Below are positions 33,592 through 41,059 of a stretch of 64,000 bases of DNA, one piece after another (the first letter of the stretch is position 1; each line of letters starts with the position of its first letter). A program made the position numbers and the translations under genes. This DNA is from an archaeon. GTDB lineage: Archaea > Nanobdellota > Nanobdellia > Pacearchaeales > GW2011-AR1. Below the pieces are notes generated by a model. It was given only the letters and a program-made list of their open reading frames with translations. It searched no databases and had not been told where the DNA came from. The stretch spans positions 1 to 64,000 of the forward strand of contig JABHNB010000015.1 of NCBI GenBank assembly GCA_018694115.1. The letters are read 5' to 3'.

Positions 33592-34730
33592 TATAATACT
33601 CTCTCCATATATTTTTTATTTGGTTTTGGGGGCCTTCCGTTCTTGTGAGTTATGTTTCTTGCTTCGACATCTCTTCCGACGTAAAAGTCTACTTGATCTG
33701 GTTCTTCCCCAACTGCAATAACATCTGCTGTTGCTGTCCGAATTCCGTCAAGAAAACCTGCACCAAGGAAATCATATAATCTCATTTTGAATTCTCTTTC
33801 TCCTTCATTGAAGGCCTTGACTTTCTCAGGATTACTAAATCCACTACTTAGTCCGGTTTTTACATACTCATGACTTGCTTCGTTAAGTGCTTTTCTTAGT
33901 GCACGTACTCCATAAACAGTGACCCCATTTCCTTCCCAGAATTTTCTATTTCCGGACCTTCCACCTTCTGAAAGATTTTCGCCACAGGTATCTGTTCTGA
34001 CCCCATATAGATTTCCATTAAGAACTTCTGCGGTTGCTATAGAATCTGTTATTTCTCTATTTGCATAATCTATTAGTGCAATTCTTGGAACTGCCGGATC
34101 GATAACTTCGTTGAATGCTTTTGTGGATTCTACTACCGCGTTATTTCTTCCGAAATAGTATGCGAATATGTTTTCTAATGCATGGGGGATTGTTCCTGAC
34201 CCTTCTTTTCCGACTAGTTCTGCCCCATTATCTGTTGCAACTGCAGCACATCCATTTGCAAACGCTAGATTTGCTAATGCAGAATCATAAGTCCAGTGCC
34301 AGTGCCTTGCTCCAAAGTATAAAACGGGCCTATCTCCTGCAAGATCTACCACTTGCCTCATTTGCTCTCCGATAGCATTGAAATCAAGATCTTTCTTGTC
34401 GTTTTCTCTTGTTACTTCTGCTGCGATTGGCCCTAGATATACCGTTTCTAATTCGTCGATTTCCTGGATTGGCGAAATGATGTTTAGTTGAGTTTCCCCA
34501 GATTCATATGTTGACCCTTTTGGCTTTGCATAAATTCTTCCTCCAACTTCAGCTATATTAGAATTACTTGTAATTATGTCTACTGCTTCTTCTAAGCCTG
34601 CAACTTTTCCTGGGCCCTTCCTCACAAATACTTGCATATTTACCCAAGGATTCATATCCTTTGCTTTCAAGATTTCGTTGAATCTTAGGAAGTATTTGTC
34701 CGTGTACTTTTGCATCTTGTTCTTTGCCAT
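33591..34730 (-). CDS. pncB: nicotinate phosphoribosyltransferase
   Basis: Makes nicotinate mononucleotide from nicotinate and PRPP, the committing step of Preiss-Handler salvage. The start is placed at MAKNKMQKYTDKYF (34730), 25 bp after TTTATATAG, not the tracked GTG at 34751, which lies within a palindrome. Typical segments are KYTDKYFLR, FGARHWHWTYD, IALIDYANRE and VRTDTCGENLSEGG. About 380 residues. First gene of the NAD salvage operon and preceded by a perfect operator-like palindrome. Confidence 0.9.
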   Translation of the reverse strand: MAKNKMQKYTDKYFLRFNEILKAKDMNPWVNMQVFVRKGPGKVAGLEEAVDIITSNSNIAEVGGRIYAKPKGSTYESGETQLNIISPIQEIDELETVYLGPIAAEVTRENDKKDLDFNAIGEQMRQVVDLAGDRPVLYFGARHWHWTYDSALANLAFANGCAAVATDNGAELVGKEGSGTIPHALENIFAYYFGRNNAVVESTKAFNEVIDPAVPRIALIDYANREITDSIATAEVLNGNLYGVRTDTCGENLSEGGRSGNRKFWEGNGVTVYGVRALRKALNEASHEYVKTGLSSGFSNPEKVKAFNEGEREFKMRLYDFLGAGFLDGIRTATADVIAVGEEPDQVDFYVGRDVEARNITHKNGRPPKPNKKYMERVL

Positions 34731-34733
34731 GAC

Positions 34734-34754
34734 ATAGTGTATAATATACACTAT
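34734..34754. promoter_or_regulatory. 21-bp perfect palindrome in the pncB promoter
   Basis: Arms ATAGTGTATA and TATACACTAT are exact reverse complements around a central A. The palindrome begins 3 bp upstream of the pncB ATG and touches its TATA box (minus strand TTTATATAG), covering the expected transcription start. This is a repressor-type position. The NrtR-like protein is the obvious candidate to bind it. Confidence 0.8.
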
Positions 34755-34815
34755 ATAAAGATTGTGGTTCTGGAATATATGTGTTTTTTAGGTGATTTTT
34801 GGAATAATTTGAGAA

Positions 34816-35394
34816 TTAAATTGCTAGAGCGATTAAAGTACCTTCGATGATTCCTGCAATTATAAGAAGTGGAACGATTACGAAGACGAAAAATCTCATG
34901 GATTCCTTGAAATCTTTTTTGAATGATTTCCATTTATCTTTCTTTTTGAAAAGATTACTTCCGAGTTTTATTCCAAATCCGATTGAAAGAATTATTGCCG
35001 GAAGTTCAAAAATCCCATGTGGTAGAAGTCTCCAGAGTATGAAGATACCATTTTCTTCAACTGCGAATCTCATGACGAATCCTATTAGATAACCATTGAA
35101 GATGCTGGTGATGAATGGGAATACTCCGAATAACGCTCCAAGAATTATTGCGAAGAAGCTTGCTTGTAAGTTGTTAAAGAATATGTAGGAGATTATTTCT
35201 TGAGTATTAAGTCCTTCAAGACCGAGCATCATTTCTTGGATAAGTGCGTTAATTTGGTCGGTAAAAAATATTGGTGCTGCGAATCCAATTAGAATAAATA
35301 TGCAGAAAGTTAATAGGGCTGTTACAACATACCATCTAGACTCCTTAAGAAATCTCCAACAGGCTGCGTAGTTTCCTTCTTTTTGTTTTTTCAT
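34816..35394 (-). CDS. SpoIIM/DUF95-family membrane protein
   Basis: A 192-residue protein with about five membrane helices. The family hallmarks FNGYLIG and LPHGIFELPAIILS are present. In Bacillus SpoIIM is part of the engulfment machinery, but archaeal members have no known role. It follows the rhomboid gene by 6 nt and is probably cotranscribed with it. Confidence 0.85.
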   Translation of the reverse strand: MKKQKEGNYAACWRFLKESRWYVVTALLTFCIFILIGFAAPIFFTDQINALIQEMMLGLEGLNTQEIISYIFFNNLQASFFAIILGALFGVFPFITSIFNGYLIGFVMRFAVEENGIFILWRLLPHGIFELPAIILSIGFGIKLGSNLFKKKDKWKSFKKDFKESMRFFVFVIVPLLIIAGIIEGTLIALAI

Positions 35395-35400
35395 TTGTAG

Positions 35401-36042
35401 TTATCTTGAAAAGTATCTACTAATCATCTTAGTTTTTCTTGGATATTTTTTCTTTAGATAGAATCCGTAAGCAAGTCCGATGATCAATCCTCCAAGGTGT
35501 GCAGTATTTCCAATTGGGAGTCCTGCTGCTAGGGATAGTGCCCAAAGACCGAACATTAAAACTCCCATTGCTGCCCACATTGGCATTGGAATGATAAAGA
35601 AAACTAGAACTGGAAGCCGGGGTGTCAAAACTGCAAGCAATCCCCCTAAACCAAATATTGCTCCAGATGCACCGACGGCAAAAACGTTAATATCTGATCC
35701 GGTTATCCATGAAATTAATACGAAGAGTATTCCTGCAGAAAGTCCTGCTACAAAATAGAATGTTAGAAATCTCTTTTTCCCTATTAATTTTTCTACAAAA
35801 CTTCCAATGAACATTAGTGAAATCATGTTAGCTACCAAATGTAAAACTCCTGCATGTAAGAACATGCTTGTAATGAAGGTCCAAATGTTTTTCCCTGCTA
35901 AAATTGCTGCTGGTTGAAGTGCTAATAATGAGATCACAGTATCTTGGCTCATTGAGTTTAGTAAAATTAAAAAGACGAGAAATGCTACCGCATTAATTGC
36001 GATTATCCAGCCAGTATATGTTGCAAATATTTTTTGTCTCAT
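35401..36042 (-). CDS. rhomboid-family intramembrane serine protease
   Basis: A six-helix membrane protein. The catalytic serine lies in GASGAIFGL (about 123) and the histidine in NTAHLGG (about 182), with HAGVLHLVANM as the helix-2 motif. It cleaves substrates within the membrane. A TATA-like TTTTATTAAA precedes the ATG by about 25 bp. It is the third membrane protease in the window, after the signal peptidase and presenilin-like enzyme. Confidence 0.9.
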   Translation of the reverse strand: MRQKIFATYTGWIIAINAVAFLVFLILLNSMSQDTVISLLALQPAAILAGKNIWTFITSMFLHAGVLHLVANMISLMFIGSFVEKLIGKKRFLTFYFVAGLSAGILFVLISWITGSDINVFAVGASGAIFGLGGLLAVLTPRLPVLVFFIIPMPMWAAMGVLMFGLWALSLAAGLPIGNTAHLGGLIIGLAYGFYLKKKYPRKTKMISRYFSR

Positions 36043-36081
36043 GTGATTAGTGGGGAATCTCCATTTAATAAAAGTTTGTAA

Positions 36082-36912
36082 TTATTTCTTCTTTTTCTTA
36101 GAAAGCTTTTTCTTCAATTTGCTTGCAAGGCTTGATTTTTTCTTCACAACTTTCTTCTTAGCAACCTTTTTCTTAACCGGCTTCTTCTTTTTCTTAGCAA
36201 CCTTTTTCTTCACAACTTTCTTCTTAGCAACCTTTTTCTTCATAACTTTCTTCTTAGGATTTTTCTTTTCTTCTTCTGCTTTCAGTTTTGCTCTTGCTGC
36301 AGCTCTTGCTTTCTTAAGAAGCTCTTTCCTTGCTGCTTCTTCTTTTGCAAGTTTTTTATCTGCACGTGCTCTTCTCTTTCTATCTTTCTCTCTTAATTCC
36401 TCTAGCTCTGATTCTATTAGTGTAAGATCTTTTCCTGTCTTCGTGATCTTTGCTTTTGTATCTCTAATTGACTTAGAATTATCGGATAACTCATAAACCT
36501 CTGCACATTCTTCACAGGTAAATCCATGTTCAAGTGCCTTTTCTTCTGTGACTTCAATATCACATTGGTGGCAGATATAGAATCTTTTTGTTTCTCTACT
36601 GTTGAGAATTGCATTGAGATCGTTTATCTTTTTTTGTAATGATTGTTGGAGTTTCTCAAGACATTTTTCTGATTTGAGTGTCCAATAATAAATATACCAT
36701 CCTTTTCTCTTATCCTTTTTTCTAATGAAAGAGACAAGTCCTTCGGCAGATAATTTATATAAAATATTTCTAACTTGATTTATCGTTAGTTCCATCTTCT
36801 TTGCAATTAGAAATTCGTTTACATCTTTCTTTCCGAATAGAGTATCTACGATTCTTCCGGTTTCAGCTCCGGCGAGTTCTTCGACGAGATCTTGTAGAAG
36901 TTTTACTTGCAT
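36082..36912 (-). CDS. tfe: transcription factor E (TFE alpha) with lysine-rich C-terminal tail
   Basis: Aids promoter opening with RNA polymerase, TBP and TFB. The N-terminal extended winged helix (about 5-85, KKMELTINQVRNILYKL) and a Zn ribbon (CHQC at about 113-116 and CEEC at about 133-136) are as in archaeal TFE, which usually ends near 170-180 residues. Here about 100 further residues follow: a charged coiled segment, then a KKKVAKKKVVKKK repeat tail like histone H1 or bacterial lysine-rich DNA-binding tails. Such a tail may bind DNA or RNA nonspecifically. Confidence 0.88.
   Translation of the reverse strand: MQVKLLQDLVEELAGAETGRIVDTLFGKKDVNEFLIAKKMELTINQVRNILYKLSAEGLVSFIRKKDKRKGWYIYYWTLKSEKCLEKLQQSLQKKINDLNAILNSRETKRFYICHQCDIEVTEEKALEHGFTCEECAEVYELSDNSKSIRDTKAKITKTGKDLTLIESELEELREKDRKRRARADKKLAKEEAARKELLKKARAAARAKLKAEEEKKNPKKKVMKKKVAKKKVVKKKVAKKKKKPVKKKVAKKKVVKKKSSLASKLKKKLSKKKKK
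36142..36240. repeat. 33-nt direct repeats in the lysine-rich tail of TFE
   Basis: An identical 33-nt segment occurs at 36142-36174 and 36208-36240, encoding KKKVAKKKVVKK units. The tail therefore grew by local duplication. Confidence 0.8.
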
Positions 36913-37013
36913 AGATAATAAAATTTTCTTTCTTTTAAATACCTTTCTTTTGGGTCTGTAGTCATTATATAATTAATATAAACCTATAAAAAAGAAATCT
37001 GGTTTTTACTGAC

Positions 37014-37649
37014 ATGGGATTGTTTAGTAGTAAGGAAAAAGTACCCGAGATTCCTCCGGCACCTCAATTACCAGAATTGCCTAGTGCACCTGTATCTGAA
37101 TCCGAGAAGAAAGATCTTCCCGAATTACCTTCCATTCCAATTTCTCCCCATAACAGTGCTCTGAATCAGGAAATGGTTAAATCTGCAGTTAGTGATGATA
37201 ATGTCCCTGAGGAAAATGAGGTGAATGTGGATATCCCTGCGGACCTCCACATTAAAGAGGAAGGAGAGGAATCAATGATTCCTCCTAAGCCTTCTGAGAC
37301 AGAGATTCCAGAACCTTCCAGTACGATTCCTGAGCCTCCAAAATCTATGCCCTCTGGAGAAACTAAGAAGACTCTAGAACTTACTCCGTCGATGGGAAGT
37401 ACGGCCTCTCCGGTGAAACCCGTAACTCAATCTCACGAACCAATTTTTGTGAGAATTGATAAGTTTCAGGAATCTCAGAAGAATTTTGATCAGATAAAGG
37501 AGGGTGTTAAGGAAATTGAATCGATTTTGAAGAAGGTGAAAGATGTTAAGGCGAAGGAGGAGGAAGAGCTAGCTGCCTGGACCCAAGATTTGGAGAAGAT
37601 TAAGTCGCGGTTGGCAGAGGTTGATTCAAATATTTTCGATCAAATTTAA
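37014..37649 (+). CDS. proline-rich disordered protein with C-terminal coiled coil
   Basis: A 211-residue protein. About 1-140 is low-complexity, rich in P, E and S (PEIPPAPQLPELPSAP). About 145-211 forms a charged helical coiled coil (KEIESILKKVKDVKAKEEEE). It is followed after 8 nt by another coiled-coil gene. A TATA-like CTATAAAA lies 25 bp before the ATG. Looks like a scaffolding or surface-linked cytoplasmic protein of DPANN; no known function. Confidence 0.65.
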   Translation: MGLFSSKEKVPEIPPAPQLPELPSAPVSESEKKDLPELPSIPISPHNSALNQEMVKSAVSDDNVPEENEVNVDIPADLHIKEEGEESMIPPKPSETEIPEPSSTIPEPPKSMPSGETKKTLELTPSMGSTASPVKPVTQSHEPIFVRIDKFQESQKNFDQIKEGVKEIESILKKVKDVKAKEEEELAAWTQDLEKIKSRLAEVDSNIFDQI

Positions 37650-37657
37650 TTCTCAAA

Positions 37658-38017
37658 ATGGCAGATAAAAAAGAATTGTATGTTTCAATAGATCCTGCAG
37701 TTTATCGAACGAATAAATCTAATGTTCTTCTTTGTCAGGCAGATTTATTGGATGCAATTAAGCGATTACAGAACCTAAGAGTTCTTGCTCGTCAGAAAGC
37801 TAAGTTAAAAATTGAACTGCATAAGTTGTTCTCTGCAGTTTTAACTAACCTGGATAAGATAAAGGGAAGATTACCTACTCCCAAGGTTCCTAAGTCGGTT
37901 AAGGAAGTGGCTGAGAAAGAGGATAAGGTCGGAGTTAAGATAGATCTTTCAAAGCGGGCGGCTGTTGATCAAGAGCTAAGGGAGATTCAAGAAAAGTTAA
38001 GAGAGCTTAATGGCTAA
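37658..38017 (+). CDS. small coiled-coil protein
   Basis: A 119-residue helical protein (LLDAIKRLQNLRVLARQKAKLKIEL), with a proline-containing linker LPTPKVPKS and a short C-terminal helix (DQELREIQEKLREL). It starts 8 nt after the preceding coiled-coil gene, so the products probably pair. Unknown function. Confidence 0.65.
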   Translation: MADKKELYVSIDPAVYRTNKSNVLLCQADLLDAIKRLQNLRVLARQKAKLKIELHKLFSAVLTNLDKIKGRLPTPKVPKSVKEVAEKEDKVGVKIDLSKRAAVDQELREIQEKLRELNG

Positions 38018-38048
38018 ATCTTAAAAACCCCCAACTCCTTCTCATTTT

Positions 38049-39809
38049 ATGGATAGAAAAGAATTGATTAAGAAATATATTGAATTTTTCAAGTCGAAGA
38101 ATCATAAGGAAATTCAGAATGCTAGTCTGATTCCTGAAAATGATCCGACAACATTATTTATTGGATCTGGAATGGAGACAATAATTCCTTTCCTTTTAGG
38201 ACAAAAACATCCGCAGGGCAAAAGGATAGTTAATATTCAAAGATGTTTAAGGACTGGAGACATAGAAGAAGTCGGGAATAGCACCCACCACACCCTGTTA
38301 GAAATGATGGGAAATTGGTCATTGGGAGATTATTTCAAAAAAGAAGCAATAGAATACTCATTCGAATTAGCAACAAAAGTTTTCAAATTACCTATTGAGA
38401 GATTAGCAGTTTCAGTATTTGCAGGAGATAAGCGATCATCGAGGGATGAAGAGGCTGCGGAGATTTGGAAGTTATTGGGAATTCCAGAAGAAAGAATAAC
38501 ATTTTTAGAAGATAATTGGTGGGGCCCAATAGGAGAAACAGGGCCTTGCGGAACTGACACCGAAATGTTTTTTTGGAAACTAAATGATGTTCCTGCCCCA
38601 AAAAAGTTTGATCCCCAGGATGAAAATTGGGTAGAAATTTGGAATGATGTTTTAATGGGATTTATAAAAAATAAAGATGGAAGTTTTGAAGAGTCAGATC
38701 AAAAAAACATAGACAATGGCCGAGGTCTCGAAAGAGTTCTGGCAGTCTTAAATGGTTTTGATGACAATTATCTCACAGACATCTGGCAACCTTTAATAAA
38801 ACAAATAGAAAAACTCTCAAACAAAACCTACAAGGGAAACGAGAGAATAATGAGAATTATTGCAGACCATATTAGGGCATCGGTTTTCTTAATTGCCGAC
38901 GGGGTAACTCCATCCAATACTGAACAGGGTTATATTTTAAGAAGATTAATCCGGCGGGCAGTAAGGTATTCTGGGGAATTGGGTATTTCCAAGGATGCAG
39001 ATTTAACAACACCAATAGTAAAAAAGATCCTCGAGATATATGACGATTACGATATCCTAAAAAAGAATAAGCAAAAAATAATTGATGAGTTGAATAAGGA
39101 AGAAGATAAGTTTGAGAAAACTCTTGAAAAGGGCTTAAATATTTTCAATAGAATTACAAAAGATAAAAAAACCATTGATGGGAAAAATTCATTCTTACTT
39201 TTTCAGTCCTATGGTTTTCCAATCGAAATGACAATTGAGTTAGCAAAAGAAAATGGAATAAAAGTTGATGAAAAAGGATTTGCTAAGGAATTGGCAAGTC
39301 ATCAGGAATTGAGTAGAACTGCTTCTTCCGGGAAATTCAAATCAGGACTTGCAGATGATAGTGAGGCGACTAAGAAGTTGCATACTGCAACACACCTTAT
39401 GAATGAAGCTTTGAGAATTGTCCTAGATAAACCTGATTTACATCAGAGAGGTTCTAATATTACTTCTGAAAGATTGAGGTTTGATTTTAATTTTGATCGA
39501 AAGTTAACTCCTGAAGAACTCAAAGAAGTGGAGGATATGGTGAATTTGAAGATTAAAGCTAACTTGCCTGTTGTTTGTGATGTCATGCCTGTTAAGAAGG
39601 CTAAGGCGGCTGGTGCAGGAGGAGTATTTGATAGTAAGTATGGTGAAGATGTTAGGGTTTACACTGTCGGTTCAATTGGAAAGGAATTTAGTAAGGAAAT
39701 TTGTGCGGGCCCCCACGTAGATAATACTTCCGAGTTAGGAACTTTTAAGATTGTTAAGGAAAGTTCTTCTAGTTCTGGTGTAAGAAGGATTAAGGCTGTT
39801 CTTGAGTGA
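38049..39809 (+). CDS. alaS: alanyl-tRNA synthetase, short bacterial-type
   Basis: Charges tRNA-Ala. Class II catalytic domain: FFKSKNHKEI and MMGNWSLGDYFKKEA are bacterial-like. The editing domain has zinc ligands HTATH (about 447-451) and CAGPH (about 553-557). The protein stops at 586 residues, lacking the C-Ala domain and part of the linker of usual 850-900 residue enzymes, as in some CPR bacteria. Lysine and threonine codon use in the first two thirds (AAA, ACA) differs from the last third (AAG), hinting at transfer or mosaic origin. Leaderless, TATA-like CTTAAAAA 25 bp upstream. Confidence 0.93.
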   Translation: MDRKELIKKYIEFFKSKNHKEIQNASLIPENDPTTLFIGSGMETIIPFLLGQKHPQGKRIVNIQRCLRTGDIEEVGNSTHHTLLEMMGNWSLGDYFKKEAIEYSFELATKVFKLPIERLAVSVFAGDKRSSRDEEAAEIWKLLGIPEERITFLEDNWWGPIGETGPCGTDTEMFFWKLNDVPAPKKFDPQDENWVEIWNDVLMGFIKNKDGSFEESDQKNIDNGRGLERVLAVLNGFDDNYLTDIWQPLIKQIEKLSNKTYKGNERIMRIIADHIRASVFLIADGVTPSNTEQGYILRRLIRRAVRYSGELGISKDADLTTPIVKKILEIYDDYDILKKNKQKIIDELNKEEDKFEKTLEKGLNIFNRITKDKKTIDGKNSFLLFQSYGFPIEMTIELAKENGIKVDEKGFAKELASHQELSRTASSGKFKSGLADDSEATKKLHTATHLMNEALRIVLDKPDLHQRGSNITSERLRFDFNFDRKLTPEELKEVEDMVNLKIKANLPVVCDVMPVKKAKAAGAGGVFDSKYGEDVRVYTVGSIGKEFSKEICAGPHVDNTSELGTFKIVKESSSSSGVRRIKAVLE

Positions 39810-39848
39810 TTTTAATAAATCAAAAAATAAAAAATAAAAAATTTGGTT

Positions 39849-40241
39849 TTAATACATGAAGAGTGTTTTTGCTCCCCAAATTATTAATGCGATCCAGATT
39901 AGGATATAAAGCCATGACTTCTTGATTATCTTCTTGTCTTTCATTAACTTATCTGCAAGTTTGATAACTTCCTTCTTGTAGATTGCTATTCCGCTTGCCA
40001 TTAGGAAAGTTAGGAAAAGAAGTACTGCAAAAATCTGGATAATTGTTATCCCCCCTTGGATTAAGTAGTACAACGAAGCTGCTGCAAGAATAAGCGATAT
40101 GCCCATTATTAGTCCGCTATTTGCCCAAGTAGTTTTTATTACGTTATTCCACTTACCCGGACTTATTAGAATGACAATAATCTTGATCGCGGCAATAGCC
40201 ATGAAAATTAAAGCCATCCACTCTATTGGTGTAAATGCTAT
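39849..40241 (-). CDS. four-helix membrane protein, possible AUA start
   Basis: About four membrane helices (IFMAIAAIKIIVILI, GLIMGISLILAAA, IIQIFAVLLFLTFLM, WLYILIWIALIIWG). The tracked ATG is at 40217. However, the near-perfect Shine-Dalgarno GGGGGTGAT (40247-40255) is spaced for an in-frame ATA codon at 40241, adding IAFTPIEW, whereas it is about 29 nt from the ATG. I therefore favour the ATA start with moderate confidence. It follows the DUF1003 gene by about 22 nt and is probably cotranscribed. Confidence 0.6.
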   Translation of the reverse strand: MAFTPIEWMALIFMAIAAIKIIVILISPGKWNNVIKTTWANSGLIMGISLILAAASLYYLIQGGITIIQIFAVLLFLTFLMASGIAIYKKEVIKLADKLMKDKKIIKKSWLYILIWIALIIWGAKTLFMY

Positions 40242-40263
40242 TTTCTATCACCCCCTTTCATTA

Positions 40264-40644
40264 TTATTTTTTCAATCTTTTTTCAATCCGATTAAGTTGT
40301 TCTTGGATTTGTTCAATTTCTTTTTCTGCCTTTCTATTAACTTGATAATCGTATTCTGCCTTTTTTCTATCCTTTTGACCTTGCCTATTTTGACTCATTA
40401 AAATTATTGGTGCTTGGATTGCTGCCAAACAAGATAGCACAAGGTTTAGTAAAATGAAAGGGTAGATGTCCCACTTTCCAAATAGAATTACCGCAGTATT
40501 GAGAATCATCCAGATAACTAAGAATATTGCGAAGCCAATAATAAATGCCCAGCTTCCGGCCCATTTTGAAAGATTGTCTGCCGATTTTTCTCCAAAAGTT
40601 CGTGTTGTACGGGTTAACTTTGAGGTCTCACCATTCTTTTTCAT
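40264..40644 (-). CDS. DUF1003 membrane protein
   Basis: The start is placed at MKKNGETSKLTR (40644), 25 bp after TATATAAAC; the tracked start at 40821 would overlap the upstream gene deeply. Two membrane helices with the family pattern GSWAFIIGFAIFLVIWMILN, then WDIYPFILLNLVLS and QAPIILMSQNRQ, and a charged coiled tail (about 90-127). DUF1003 is common in bacteria and its function is unclear. Confidence 0.85.
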   Translation of the reverse strand: MKKNGETSKLTRTTRTFGEKSADNLSKWAGSWAFIIGFAIFLVIWMILNTAVILFGKWDIYPFILLNLVLSCLAAIQAPIILMSQNRQGQKDRKKAEYDYQVNRKAEKEIEQIQEQLNRIEKRLKK

Positions 40645-40699
40645 ACCTTGTCGAAGAGAATACAGTTTATATACTTTATTCTGAAGATGTGGGGTTGTT

Positions 40700-41059
40700 T
40701 TATCTTTCTGGGGAGAGAAGTTTGTGGGTTTTAACCCAAAGATTTCTGAATCCCTCACGATGTTGGAGGATCCATTCGAATCCTGCTTCATTTTCTTGAT
40801 CTCGTGTAGGGTTATCCCCATATTTTTCCCTAATATGATCTTTCATTTCTCTTTGTTGTATAAGATCGTATATTTTTTCTGCTAGGGGAAGATTACGATA
40901 AACAATTTTTTTAATATTATGATCATAACGGCAGGCTCCATTAAATTGGTGGAGTTCGCCCTCTAATCTTTGAACAATATCTTTTGGTAGTTTTCTCTCT
41001 TCTATGACTTCCGGAGGGAAATCGTTTTCTATTGTTGTATGGTTTATTGTGTGTCTCAT
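40700..41059 (-). CDS. hypothetical protein coupled to leuS
   Basis: A 119-residue soluble protein, helical, with no family recognised. The start overlaps the leuS stop by 4 nt (ATGA), so it is translated together with LeuRS. Segments such as EAGFEWILQHREGFRNLW are aromatic-rich. Its role is unknown; the coupling suggests relation to tRNA charging or simply operon position. Confidence 0.6.
   Translation of the reverse strand: MRHTINHTTIENDFPPEVIEERKLPKDIVQRLEGELHQFNGACRYDHNIKKIVYRNLPLAEKIYDLIQQREMKDHIREKYGDNPTRDQENEAGFEWILQHREGFRNLWVKTHKLLSPER

Noticed and set aside
36100-36260. Repetitive sequence resembling a short tandem array or CRISPR
   Set aside because: The repeats are in frame and encode the lysine-rich tail of TFE; there are no unique spacers. 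No CRISPR array or cas gene was seen in the window.
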